From assembly GCF_007741515.1 (NCBI RefSeq), contig NZ_CP036263.1, positions 744,001 through 808,000 on the forward strand: a stretch of 64,000 nucleotides of DNA, read 5' to 3'. Shown here piece by piece: positions 8,196-17,066 of the stretch. A program made the position numbers and the translations under genes. Every line of letters begins with the position of its first letter. The first letter of the stretch is position 1. The notes beneath the pieces are model-generated. The model made no database searches and was not told where the DNA came from. It saw only the letters and a list, made by a program, of their open reading frames with translations. The DNA comes from Adhaeretor mobilis (GTDB lineage: Bacteria; Planctomycetota; Planctomycetia; Pirellulales; Lacipirellulaceae).

Positions 8196-9620
8196 CTACT
8201 GATTTTCTCCAGCTCTCATTGCCATTGCGTCGTCATCCGTGGTGACCCGTTGCCCCGTGACGACCCGGTGCGTACCGCTGGAGACTACGCGATCGCCAGA
8301 GCGTAGTGTGCCGCGCACGAAACATTGTTCGTCCACCGTATCGAGCAGTTCCACATCGCGGCGGGCGATGATGCTACCTGGGGTGTTTTCACTTGACCCT
8401 GAGGTAGGTGTTTCAACTTCTTCCGCAGGCACAACCACATAGACGGACCACAACCCACGTGTGCTACGTGTGAGTGCAGTAGTCGGCACCCAGAAGCCGC
8501 TTTTCTCGACGCGTTGCTCCGCAGCGAAGCGGAACACCTGGCCGGGCAGTACACTGCCTTGAGGGGCTGCTGCTTGGTCGGCACTCAGCTTGAAAATCAC
8601 ATTGCGTGTTCGCGTGGCACGATCGACCTCGGGCGCCAGTGAGTGAACGGTTGCTTGCACGGACAATCCATCGACAAGCAGTGTGTGAACGCTTCCTGGA
8701 GAAAGGCCCGCGGCCGTGGCGACGGGTAGACCCACCCACGCTTCGAGATTGGTGCTATCGACTAACTCTACGACGGGAGCACCGGCTTGGATGACGGCTC
8801 CCTCGTCGATCATCCGCGCGGCAACACGTCCGGCATAGGGTGCCCGAAGCTCTGCGTCGTCCAGGTCGTGCTTTACGTCCGCAAGCATGGCGTCAAGCTG
8901 ATCAATCCGGGCCTGCTGGGCAGCTTTCTGTTCCTCGCGGGTGCCTGTAACGAGCTCGTCGAGCTGTCTGTTGACCATGTCAACACGTGCTGCCGCTGCT
9001 TCGGCTTGGTGGAGGTACGATTCGTATTCCTCGCGTGACACGGAGTTTCCCTGCACGAGCTTCTCCCGGCGGGCGAGTTGCTTCTCGAGCACTTTCGATT
9101 GCGCGCGGAGTGTCTCAAGTTCTGCCCGCTTGGCGGCAATGGTTTCACTGCGCGGCCCATTGATCAGTTCACGCAGCACTGCCACCGCTTCAAGGCGTTG
9201 CGCTTCAAACTGCTGTTCGCGTGCCTCAATGTGCCGCGTATCGAGCTTTGCGATCACTTGGTTGTCGGAGACCGCTTGTCCTTCATCGACCAATAATTCA
9301 ATGACCTCACCAGCACGTTGGAACCCAAGTTGGCTGCGGCGCGCTTCTTGGAGAATGCCGGTGTAGTCGCGTTGGCGGAGGTAATTATTGAATCGTTGCA
9401 CCTCGAAGATGCTGACTGGAAGTGGCTTGGCGCTAGGGGAAACTTCGTCAGTTGAAGCAGTCGAGGATTCCGACCTAAACATGACGATAGCGACAGCCCC
9501 GGCAGCAACGGTAAGCAGCAGCAGGAGGGAATTGCGTTTCGTCAAGAAATGACGTTGCGTCGATCTCTTGGTGGAAGAAGACGATTCTTCGGTAGCAGTG
9601 GCGGATGCTTGCTCACTCAT
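8196..9620 (-). CDS. RND efflux periplasmic adaptor (membrane fusion protein)
   Basis: 474 aa. A short cytoplasmic N-terminus is followed by one signal-anchor helix (SLLLLLTVAAGAVAIVMF, about 31-48). Then come the first half of the lipoyl domain (GFQRAGEVIELLVDEGQAV), a long alpha-helical hairpin (about 130-250, rich in Ala/Glu/Gln/Arg with LVQGNSVSREEYE), the second lipoyl half (LRAPYAGRVAARMIDEGAVI), and beta-barrel and membrane-proximal domains. It bridges the inner-membrane RND pump to an outer-membrane channel. It overlaps the tetR-type gene by 8 bp at its start, which points to translational coupling, and is followed by the hairpin and then the pump gene. Confidence 0.92.
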   Translation of the reverse strand: MSEQASATATEESSSSTKRSTQRHFLTKRNSLLLLLTVAAGAVAIVMFRSESSTASTDEVSPSAKPLPVSIFEVQRFNNYLRQRDYTGILQEARRSQLGFQRAGEVIELLVDEGQAVSDNQVIAKLDTRHIEAREQQFEAQRLEAVAVLRELINGPRSETIAAKRAELETLRAQSKVLEKQLARREKLVQGNSVSREEYESYLHQAEAAAARVDMVNRQLDELVTGTREEQKAAQQARIDQLDAMLADVKHDLDDAELRAPYAGRVAARMIDEGAVIQAGAPVVELVDSTNLEAWVGLPVATAAGLSPGSVHTLLVDGLSVQATVHSLAPEVDRATRTRNVIFKLSADQAAAPQGSVLPGQVFRFAAEQRVEKSGFWVPTTALTRSTRGLWSVYVVVPAEEVETPTSGSSENTPGSIIARRDVELLDTVDEQCFVRGTLRSGDRVVSSGTHRVVTGQRVTTDDDAMAMRAGENQ

Positions 9621-10326
9621 CGCTGAAGACCTCGCGTCGGACGCGATCCATCAGGGCAGGGTAGTCCGCTTCGTGCGAAAAAGGACGCCAGCCGTAGCCG
9701 TCTAGCATGAAAGATTGATTGTCTCGCAGTGCGGCCACGGGGTCGCCAATGCCCACTTCGCCGAGCGAGTTGCTGCTCGCCATGATGATGTAGGAGCCGA
9801 AGTTGAGCGACCACAGTCCGAACACTAAGTCCTCAGGGGCGCGGTTCTTAGGCATCGTCAGGTCACCATGTGCGAGCGCATCGCGCACGATGCCGCTGAT
9901 GATCTGCATGCAGCGCTGCTCGCAAGAACGCATGAATTGCTGCCGTTCGTCACTGGTTTTTTCCCAAATAGAGCTCGAACGCACGATTTGCTCAACGGCA
10001 AAGTAATGCGGATAGCGCTCGACGAACTCCTCAGCCGCAGCGCCAATCGCCGAGATTCGTTCGCGTGTGTTGCCCGGCCAAGTTGCGGCTTGTTCAAAGA
10101 GTTCAATCCGAGCTTCCAGTGCTTCGTTTGCGAGTGCGAGTATGATCTCTTCTTTGTTGCGAAAGTGCTGATAGATCGTGCCCTTGGAGTACTCCATCTC
10201 CGCGGCAATGCGATCCATGCTCAAGCCGAGATAACCTGACTCGCGCAGCATGCCCCGTGCTAGCTGCAGGATCTTTGCCTCGCGCTGCTGTCGTTCGCGT
10301 TCTTTGCGTGTGAGAGTGGTGAGCAT
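9613..10326 (-). CDS. TetR/AcrR-family transcriptional regulator
   Basis: 237 aa from the ATG at 10324-10326. The frame stays open to 10368, but that would put the start codon inside the palindrome at 10355-10367, so the internal ATG (protein begins MLTTLTRKERERQQREAKIL) is preferred. The N-terminal helix-turn-helix is clear: LSMDRIAAEMEYSKGTIYQHFRNKEEII, followed by a TetR-type ligand-binding domain of about 170 aa. First gene of the operon with the adaptor and RND pump; it probably represses its own operon until an exported substrate binds. Its 3' end overlaps the adaptor start by 8 bp. Confidence 0.92.
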   Translation of the reverse strand: MLTTLTRKERERQQREAKILQLARGMLRESGYLGLSMDRIAAEMEYSKGTIYQHFRNKEEIILALANEALEARIELFEQAATWPGNTRERISAIGAAAEEFVERYPHYFAVEQIVRSSSIWEKTSDERQQFMRSCEQRCMQIISGIVRDALAHGDLTMPKNRAPEDLVFGLWSLNFGSYIIMASSNSLGEVGIGDPVAALRDNQSFMLDGYGWRPFSHEADYPALMDRVRREVFSDE

Positions 10327-10354
10327 GCTTGAAGTATAACTCACCGTCACAAAA

Positions 10355-10367
10355 TGACAAGTTGTCA
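10355..10367. promoter_or_regulatory. palindromic candidate operator for the TetR-type regulator
   Basis: TGACAAGTTGTCA is a perfect 6-1-6 palindrome, 28 bp upstream of the regulator's preferred ATG. A further TCACCGTCA and TGAC half-site-like sequence lies next to it (10341-10358), so the operator may be longer. Position and symmetry are seen directly; binding by this TetR protein is inferred from the usual autoregulation of such operons. Confidence 0.55.
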
Positions 10368-10714
10368 AAAATGGGGCAGTCTGTACTGGATTGGCCTCTC
10401 TGGGGGCCCTTTAAGCGGGAAAGCACCGAGGTGGAGTCACCGATCGACTGTTCACCGAGGCTTAAGTTTTAGAAGTAATAGACACATCGATTCCGCACCA
10501 GAAATGGATCTGCAGGTCACATTGCCCCAGTGCTTGAAGCGAGGATTTCTGCCTCCAAGTGTCATGCCACGCTCTCCGCAGTCAGGGCTCACTGGATACA
10601 GACGCTTTACCTGCCAGAAGCAGCAGTTGTAAAATCGCACGGCAACGACTTCATTCTATTACTGCCCTAAGCGTCTATGAGTATCCCGCCTGTACCTTCC
10701 TGGAGTTCTATGTG
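10368..10714. other. intergenic region between divergent regulator and esterase genes
   Basis: 347 bp without a supported gene. It must hold promoters for the TetR operon (minus) and the SGNH esterase (plus). Apart from the palindrome just left of it I see no strong repeat. The plus frame that opens at 10559 is the noncoding upstream extension of the esterase frame. Confidence 0.4.
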
Positions 10715-11464
10715 ATGGCAAAGAGCATTAAACCTCACTTTTCTCGAATTGCGGACCCGAAATTCAGTGTTCCGGTCGCTATGCTTTTGCTCCTCAGCGC
10801 TTTGCCGATGGTCGCCCATGGTGACGAAGCAAGCAAGGTGCTCATCGTTCTTGCAGGTGACTCGACAGTTACCGATCATGCCGGCTGGGGACGAGGTTTC
10901 GCTGATAGCTACGGTCCAGGCGTGAAAGTGATCAATAGCTCGGTAGGAGGCCGTAGCTCGAAGAGTTTTCGCGACGAGGGATTGTGGCATAAAGCGATCA
11001 ATGCCAAACCGGACTACGTATTGATTCAATTCGGCCACAACGATCAATCCGGGAAGGGCCCCGAACGCGAAACCGATCCCGAGACAACCTATCGGGTAAA
11101 TATGACACGCTACGTCGACGAAGTAATTGCCATGGGAGGCCAGCCCGTGCTTGTTACTTCCATCAGCCGGAGATTATGGAGCGAGGATGGCAAGATTCGT
11201 TCGACTCTAACCCCCTACGCCGAAGTGGTTCGGAAGATCGCCGTCGAAAAGAAAGTGCCGCTGATCGATCTGCATCCTCGGTCGATCAAAGTCTACGAAG
11301 CGTTAGGACGGGCAGCGTGCCTGACGATCTCTCCCAAAGAGGATGGTAAGGTCGATGCCACGCATCTTAATACGGCGGGAGGTCAACTCTTTGGGCCGAT
11401 GGTTGCTGAGGACCTGCAACGCGTTGTCCCCCAATTGTCACAATTCTTCCTGTTGCAAGATTGA
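10715..11464 (+). CDS. secreted SGNH-hydrolase, rhamnogalacturonan-acetylesterase-like
   Basis: 249 aa from the ATG at 10715, preceded by GGAG at 10702-10705. The open frame starts at 10559, but the N-terminal signal peptide (VPVAMLLLLSALPMVAHGDE) is positioned properly only with the later start. Block I is VLAGDSTVTD with the nucleophile Ser. Block II contributes SVGGRSSKSF (oxyanion Gly), block III is QFGHNDQ (oxyanion Asn) and block V is DATHLN (catalytic Asp-x-x-His). This block set is that of CE12-type rhamnogalacturonan/pectin acetylesterases, which remove acetyl groups from plant or algal polysaccharides. Exported after signal cleavage. No other carbohydrate-active gene is adjacent. 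Confidence 0.85.
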   Translation: MAKSIKPHFSRIADPKFSVPVAMLLLLSALPMVAHGDEASKVLIVLAGDSTVTDHAGWGRGFADSYGPGVKVINSSVGGRSSKSFRDEGLWHKAINAKPDYVLIQFGHNDQSGKGPERETDPETTYRVNMTRYVDEVIAMGGQPVLVTSISRRLWSEDGKIRSTLTPYAEVVRKIAVEKKVPLIDLHPRSIKVYEALGRAACLTISPKEDGKVDATHLNTAGGQLFGPMVAEDLQRVVPQLSQFFLLQD

Positions 11465-11541
11465 TGGATGCGCGTTGTTAGCGGGAGTGTGCGGCACTTG
11501 GGCTGAACGGACAACTCTTGACGCACGTGGCCGATGAAGGA

Positions 11542-11951
11542 TCATGTGGAGGGAGATTCATCGTAGGTGTCATGTCCATAACGAACTCGAGTGGGATCGA
11601 GCACAAGCTGAATGTCTCCTCCATCAAGCAAAGGTGAGAAAGTTGGAGACGTTGGTGCATCGAAAGTCACTGCCGGTGCTGACACGCTGAAATCAAGGTT
11701 TAGCGAGCTTACCAGAGGTGGCGTAGTGAGCTGAGGTTCTTTCAACGGAATGTCTACAACAAACCCGCCGCTAATGTCATTGACCCATCTCCTTGGACAG
11801 TGACTTCGGGCAAATCAATGACCAACTCGGCGTACACAGGCATTGAGTCCTGCAGAAAATCACAGAAACACAATGCAGCTAAGAATCGAGTTCTTAGAGG
11901 GGAAAGTTCACGAGTCGTGCCGAAAACGTACATCCATGGTTCTCTACTCAA
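11542..11951 (-). pseudogene. possible frameshifted hypothetical gene
   Basis: Two minus-strand open frames abut: 11951-11754 (ending ...VTVQGDGSMTLAAGLL, then stop) and one that reads on from about 11770 (ISGGFVVDIPLKEPQL...) to 11542. They lie in neighbouring frames and meet without a gap, as expected from a single indel near 11755-11785. Both halves have alternating hydrophobic beta-like composition. The first half starts at a TTG, with an ATG at 11933. No homologous family is recognised, so this may equally be noncoding DNA. About 540 bp separates the flanking real genes. Confidence 0.3.
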
Positions 11952-12005
11952 ACCTGACCAAGTGCCGTTCGAGCCTCGGGTCGATGCGCAACCACAGCAG
12001 ATAGA

Positions 12006-12590
12006 CTACCAAGTGGCGACGTAATCAGTGGGAACGAAATTCCAGGCTTGCCCGTAGGTATGAACTTCTTTAATTTGTTCGCCAGCTTGGTCTTTGAGTG
12101 AACCGCCAAGTTGAATCCAACGAAGAATACCACCTCGTAGGTTAACGGCGTTTTCTCCTTGTTGGCAAAGCTGCCTTGCGACTAACGCACTCCGATAGCC
12201 GATGGTGCAGTACACAACGACTTGGTGGTTTTTGTATTGGCTGCGATTCGCTTGATATTCTGAATACGAAATGGATCTAGGGATAACAGAGACTGCTCTC
12301 TCTTCCTGTGTACGTACATCAACTAAGACAAAATCTCCTTGAGTGACATCTTGGCTGATTCTTTGCCATTGAGCTGGCTCGATATTACGCACATCAGAAA
12401 ATTGAGGTTCGAATTGAAGAATCGCCTCCTCGATACTCTTAGCACCGAGCATTTGCTGGGCACCACCAAAAGGTCCCGTCACTAGGAAAGCCAACAGGCT
12501 TAGGCTCAAAAATATTGATGCTAGAACCTTGGTGCTTTTCTTAGCTACAAGCGTAGAAACTTTGATCTTTAGGATATGAATTGCGCTCAT
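12006..12590 (-). CDS. exported or membrane-anchored rhodanese-domain protein
   Basis: 194 aa. An N-terminal hydrophobic segment (VLASIFLSLSLLAFLVTG, about 23-40) is followed by one rhodanese domain (about 80-170). It shows the DFVLVDVRTQEE strand/helix and the active-site loop VVYCTIGYRS, where Cys would carry the persulfide and the Arg and Ser complete the CxxGxRS loop. After the domain comes a short tail (EVHTYGQAWNFVPTDYVATW). Rhodaneses transfer sulfane sulfur or act as thiol-based sensors; the specific substrate is unknown. A 26-nt interrupted dyad (ATCGC/GCGAT) lies just upstream at about 12600. It is transcribed in the same direction as metG but separated from it by 141 bp. Confidence 0.8.
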   Translation of the reverse strand: MSAIHILKIKVSTLVAKKSTKVLASIFLSLSLLAFLVTGPFGGAQQMLGAKSIEEAILQFEPQFSDVRNIEPAQWQRISQDVTQGDFVLVDVRTQEERAVSVIPRSISYSEYQANRSQYKNHQVVVYCTIGYRSALVARQLCQQGENAVNLRGGILRWIQLGGSLKDQAGEQIKEVHTYGQAWNFVPTDYVATW

Positions 12591-12731
12591 ATAACTAGGA
12601 TCGCCTGAGGAGCGATTTTTGTCACGTTAAATCCGTTCCGTAATCAGATTATTGAAGAAGCGATTTTCCAAGAATTGATGCAAACGGTCATTCATAAGCG
12701 TGCAAGAATAACACGAATGTGGACAGCACCC

Positions 12732-14810
12732 TCAGTGCAGGCGCTGGCCTGGTTTCGCCCCTTCGTCGGGCGTGAGGAGGTAGACTTCACCGCCGCCAGG
12801 ACCGGCTGCAGCGACCATGCCTTCGCTGAGGCCGAACTTCATTTGCCGTGGCTTGAGATTGGCCACGCACACGACTAATCGGCCGGTGAGCTTCTCTGGC
12901 TCGTAAGCGGCTTTGATACCTGCGAACACTTGCTTGTATACGCCGCCACCAAGACTCAGTTTGAGTTTTAGTAGCTTGCGCGCGTCGGGCACTTCTGCGG
13001 CTTCGACGATGCGTGCCACGCGGAGATCGACTTTCATAAAGTCGTCGATAGTGCATTCTTCGGCCAAGGGCTCGTTTGCGAGCGCTTCGCCACCGTCGGC
13101 CCAAGCGTCCGTAACAGTCACCTGCTCAGTGGCGGCTTCGGCTACGTTCTCTTCTTTACTTTCTTCAATCATGGCGTTCACTTTCGTTTCTTCGATACGT
13201 TGGAGCATGTGTTTGAATTTGTTAACCGGCGTGCCCACTTGTGGCTTCGCCGCTTGGTCCCAATGGGTGATGGGCTCACCCAACAGCTCGCCTGTTTGCT
13301 CCGCCAGTTTAGGTAGCACCGGGGCGAGGTAAATTGCCAGTTGGCGAAATAAGTTGAGCGCAATCGTACACACATCTTGCAATCGCTGTGCGTTTTCAGG
13401 GTCCTTGCGCAATTCCCATGGTTTGTTGTCTTCAACGAACGGGTTTGCCCGATCCGCAAGGCTCATGATGAGCCTCATGGCTTGGCTGTAGTTGCAGGAC
13501 TCGTAGGCCACGGCGATTTCGTCGCCCAAATTCGAAGCATACTCAAACAGTCCACCATCATCTGGATACTTCTCTGAGAGCCCCGTCTTGGCGAGGAACT
13601 TCGCAGAACGACTCGCCAAGTTGACGACTTTACCGACGAGGTCCGTGTTCACCTTGGCGATGAACTCTTCGATCGACAGGTCAATATCGTCGACTTTGTT
13701 GGAAAGCTTCGAGGCGTAGAAATACCGCAGGTAAGCCGGATCGAGTTGTTTCAGGTAGGTCCGCGCGTTGACAAATGTTCCCTTGCTCTTGCTCATCTTC
13801 TCGCCATCGACGGTTAAGAAACCGTGGATGTGAACTTTGGTGGGCAGGCTGTACCCGGCTGTCTTGAGCATGCCGGGCCAGAAGAGTGTATGAAAGTAGG
13901 TGATGTCTTTGCCGAGGAAGTGATGTACCTCGCAGTCATCGTTGCGCCACCAGTCGTTAAGGTTTCCGCCCGTGCGATCACACCACTGCTTCGTGGAAGC
14001 GATATAACCGATCGGGGCGTCGAACCAAACGTACCAGTAGTTGCCAGGACTGTCAGGAATCTCGAACCCAAAATACGGTGCGGGTCGCGAGATGTCCCAG
14101 TCACGAAGCGGCTCGATCTCTCCTTGGTCGTCTTTCGATTCCAGGAAGTGCCCCTTCAAGTAATTGGCGATCTCCGGCTGCAATGCATCGCCGGACTGGG
14201 TCCACTCGTCGAGGAAGCCGTGCAATTGCTCCAGTTCAATGAACAAGTGCAATGCATTGCGTACTTCCGGGGTGGCACCGCTAAGAGTGCTGACCGGATC
14301 AATCAGTTCTGCCGGACTGTAGGTGGCGCCGCACTTGTCGCAGTTATCGCCATACTGATCGGGCGAGTTGCACTTCGGACACGTACCTTTCACGAACCGA
14401 TCCGCCAGAAAAGTGCCCGCTTCAGGGTCGAACAGTTGCTCGACGTTTTTTTCTTTTACCAATCCCGCTTGGCGGATCGATTCCCAGATTTCGTTGCAAA
14501 GCTCGCGATTCTCCGGGCTATTCGTACTGCTGTAGTTGTCGAACTCGATGCCAAAGTCGGCGAAGTCCTGCTCGTGTTCGGCTTGCACAGCAGCGATCAA
14601 TTCTTCTTCGCTGCGGCCTTCCTGTTTGGCGCGAATCATGATCGCTGTGCCGTGGGTATCATCAGCACACATGTAACGGCACTCATGGCCGCGGAGTTTT
14701 TGAAAACGTACCCAGAAGTCGGTCTGTAGATATTCCACCAAGTGACCGATATGAATCGAGCCATTGGCGTAGGGTAGTGCGGAGGTGACAAGAATGCGGC
14801 GTTGTGACAT
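12732..14810 (-). CDS. metG: methionyl-tRNA synthetase
   Basis: 692 aa. Charges tRNA-Met (including the initiator) with methionine in the cytoplasm. The class I signature is HIGH at residues 20-23. A CP1 zinc knuckle pair is present ([18 protein letters not shown]) and the second signature is KMSKSKG. An anticodon-binding helical domain follows. The C-terminal 110 residues ([20 protein letters not shown] to the end) are the EMAP/Trbp111-type dimerising tRNA-binding domain, attached through a Glu-rich linker (about 550-590). This is the long, E. coli-like MetG form. The start ATG at 14808-14810 directly precedes the [13 protein letters not shown] strand. Highly secure. Confidence 0.97.
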   Translation of the reverse strand: MSQRRILVTSALPYANGSIHIGHLVEYLQTDFWVRFQKLRGHECRYMCADDTHGTAIMIRAKQEGRSEEELIAAVQAEHEQDFADFGIEFDNYSSTNSPENRELCNEIWESIRQAGLVKEKNVEQLFDPEAGTFLADRFVKGTCPKCNSPDQYGDNCDKCGATYSPAELIDPVSTLSGATPEVRNALHLFIELEQLHGFLDEWTQSGDALQPEIANYLKGHFLESKDDQGEIEPLRDWDISRPAPYFGFEIPDSPGNYWYVWFDAPIGYIASTKQWCDRTGGNLNDWWRNDDCEVHHFLGKDITYFHTLFWPGMLKTAGYSLPTKVHIHGFLTVDGEKMSKSKGTFVNARTYLKQLDPAYLRYFYASKLSNKVDDIDLSIEEFIAKVNTDLVGKVVNLASRSAKFLAKTGLSEKYPDDGGLFEYASNLGDEIAVAYESCNYSQAMRLIMSLADRANPFVEDNKPWELRKDPENAQRLQDVCTIALNLFRQLAIYLAPVLPKLAEQTGELLGEPITHWDQAAKPQVGTPVNKFKHMLQRIEETKVNAMIEESKEENVAEAATEQVTVTDAWADGGEALANEPLAEECTIDDFMKVDLRVARIVEAAEVPDARKLLKLKLSLGGGVYKQVFAGIKAAYEPEKLTGRLVVCVANLKPRQMKFGLSEGMVAAAGPGGGEVYLLTPDEGAKPGQRLH

Positions 14811-14914
14811 GGCTGCGATTGGTAGGGTATCAGAGTGCTAGCAGTGCTGGCGATTTGGAAATGGTTGAGACCGTATTGTATTTGAACTGCTAAGAACGCC
14901 AAGGATGTTTGTAG

Positions 14915-15056
14915 TTGGGTGGCATAGGTAGCTTGCTACCCTTGTTTTTGCAGAGAACTTGCCTTCAGGGTGATTGGAATCCTCCGTACTTAGATATTCG
15001 TTAATGGATAGCCGCGGGAGAGATACAAGAGTAGCAAGCTACCCATGCCACTCCTA
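14915..15056. repeat. REP/MITE-like element with inverted arms
   Basis: Left arm 14917-14945 and right arm 15025-15054 are inverted copies sharing GTGGCAT[A/G]GGTAGCTTGCTAC with one mismatch in the 21-bp core, and both continue into an ACAAG/CTTGT-type flank. Each arm is also a small self-complementary hairpin (GGTAGC-TT-GCTACC). The roughly 80 bp between the arms are unique and noncoding. This fits a REP doublet or a short MITE. No transposase is present. The right arm contains the ATG of the overlong frame starting at 15045, a further reason to reject that start for the downstream gene. Confidence 0.6.
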
Positions 15057-15278
15057 ATACGCGCAGGCTGCTATTGCGTCTGGCGTCCAAGTACCCCACA
15101 CTCCGCCGCGACTTGCCCTACTCGTCGGGCTGGTTATTTGACGCTCTTAAGGGAAGCTTCCTATTCGAAGAAGGATTCTTCGCAGAGAAGGTTCGCGGCG
15201 TTGAAGTCTCGCAATCCAGTTTTATCGGCGATCGACCCAAAGATCGCAACGAACCCCACACGTCCATGGAGGGACGCA

Positions 15279-16892
15279 ATGGTCCGTTGTACAGCTTCTC
15301 TATTGCTCACGCTGTTGACACTCGTTGTCAGCGAGCAGGCCCAAGCACAGAACCCGGCACCCGGCGTGGTGATGCTGGAGTTTTCTTCAGCCAGCTGCGG
15401 TCCGTGCCGTTCGATGCGCCCGAAGATTCGTCAGCTGAAGAACGCGGGCTACCAGATCGAAGAGATCGATGTCAACTCTCAGCGTGACTTGACAGAGCGA
15501 TATCGCGTTTCGAGCCTACCGACATTCATCACGGTTGTCGATGGGCGAGAGCATGGCCGATTAGTTGGCGCGACTACGCAGGTACAGCTGCAAGAGATGA
15601 TCCACAAGACGGCACGCGCTGCCGCGAGCAATCCAGCGCGGCAAGAGCAAGCCGCCGGACTGATGGCTGTCGACGCACGCGGACGCTCGGCGGATGCATC
15701 CAACGACCAGCCAATGCCGGGCCGAGTTGTGCCCACCCAACCGCCGCGTAGCGAAGCTCCTCCCTCCCATGCGCGACAGGCAAGTAATCAGCGAGCAGTT
15801 CCACAGAGGCAGGGCAACCAGCCGAATTCAGTAAACACAGACAAACTGATTGCCGCGACTGTGCGATTGACGGTGGAAGATGCAGAGGGGCAATCGACTG
15901 GTACTGGTACGGTGGTTGACTCTCGCGATGGTGCCGCGCTGATACTTACCTGCGGACACATTTTTCGCGATTCGCAAGGCAAGGGGCCGATTCAAATCAC
16001 TTTTTTCCAGCCAGGGCCGACAGGCGCGGTTGCTAAGGAAACACTCAGCGGCGAACTCATCGACTTCGACCTGGAACGCGATCTGGCGTTGGTGAGCGTC
16101 TGGACCAAGAATCCTGTCGCTGTGGCAGCGGTGGCTTCCACAGAAGTTCGCCTGCAGAAAGACCTGCCCGTGACAACTGTTGGCTGTAGCAAAGGCGCCA
16201 ATCCAACGGCAATCAACACGCGCGTCACGGCCATCGATCGCTATCAAGGTGCTCCGAATGTGGAAGCGGCCGGCGCGCCGGTCGAAGGTCGCTCTGGAGG
16301 CGGCATGTTCAACGCGGCTGGGCAGCTGGTGGGTGTGTGCTTCGCTGCGGATCACGAAGGGGACGAAGGGCTCTATGCCTCGCTCGATTCCATCTACTCC
16401 AAGCTGGACGAACTGCAGCTCTCGATGATTTACCAATCACCAGCCACGGGCAACTTGGCAGCAGAAGATATTGCCGATGCTTCGTCGCAAACGGCACCGC
16501 TAACACCACTGCTGGCAAGAGATGAAGACTACACATTCCGTGGCCAAACGCCTGCGGAGCTTCCCGCTTGGCCAAGCCAAGAAGTGCCAGCGAATGATTA
16601 TGCGGCCACCAGCGGAGCCGGCCACCCAGTGACGTCTTTCGAGAGAACTGGCCCGCCAGTCGTCCCCACGGCCGGTAAGTCAACCTTACCCGGGGGAGCG
16701 GGGGCTCTCTCAGCCGTGGAGCAGGCGGCCCTACAGGAAATCCAGCAGCGCGGCGCTCAGTCCGAAGTTGTTTGCATCATCCGCCCCAAAACACCGGGTG
16801 GCAAAAGCCAAGTCATCACGCTCGACAACGCTTCGGAGGCTTTCGTTGGTGCCCTAGAGCAACGGGCCGCAAGCGTACCAGCACGGCACTAG
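15279..16892 (+). CDS. exported thioredoxin-domain / trypsin-like serine protease fusion
   Basis: 537 aa from the ATG at 15279, with GGAGG at 15268-15272. Signal peptide is residues 1-22 (ASLLLTLLTLVVSEQAQA). A thioredoxin fold follows, with CGPC at 40-43 and cis-Pro loop SSLPTF. After a Pro/Gln/Arg-rich linker (about 120-185) comes a chymotrypsin-like protease. Its triad candidates are His in LTCGHIF (about 226), Asp in LERDLALV (about 266) and Ser in EGRSGGGMF (about 337). A disordered C-terminal region of about 170 aa ends with a short domain (VVCIIRPKTPGGKSQVITLD). The combination suggests an envelope protein coupling disulfide chemistry and proteolysis; that is inference. The domains are clear, the physiological role is not. 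Confidence 0.82.
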   Translation: MVRCTASLLLTLLTLVVSEQAQAQNPAPGVVMLEFSSASCGPCRSMRPKIRQLKNAGYQIEEIDVNSQRDLTERYRVSSLPTFITVVDGREHGRLVGATTQVQLQEMIHKTARAAASNPARQEQAAGLMAVDARGRSADASNDQPMPGRVVPTQPPRSEAPPSHARQASNQRAVPQRQGNQPNSVNTDKLIAATVRLTVEDAEGQSTGTGTVVDSRDGAALILTCGHIFRDSQGKGPIQITFFQPGPTGAVAKETLSGELIDFDLERDLALVSVWTKNPVAVAAVASTEVRLQKDLPVTTVGCSKGANPTAINTRVTAIDRYQGAPNVEAAGAPVEGRSGGGMFNAAGQLVGVCFAADHEGDEGLYASLDSIYSKLDELQLSMIYQSPATGNLAAEDIADASSQTAPLTPLLARDEDYTFRGQTPAELPAWPSQEVPANDYAATSGAGHPVTSFERTGPPVVPTAGKSTLPGGAGALSAVEQAALQEIQQRGAQSEVVCIIRPKTPGGKSQVITLDNASEAFVGALEQRAASVPARH

Positions 16893-17066
16893 TTGCATGA
16901 AGGTGCGGTGGTGTAATCGTTACCTTCGTTACAGGCGATCGCCACTCTCGTAGTGAGGCCCGCATGGCGGCGGCTAATCTCTGCAAAGCCCGTTAGTTTC
17001 CTGCTTCCCGCAGGCACGCTGACTCTCAGCAAACTACGCTTAACTACGCTTATTCTTACGCACAGC

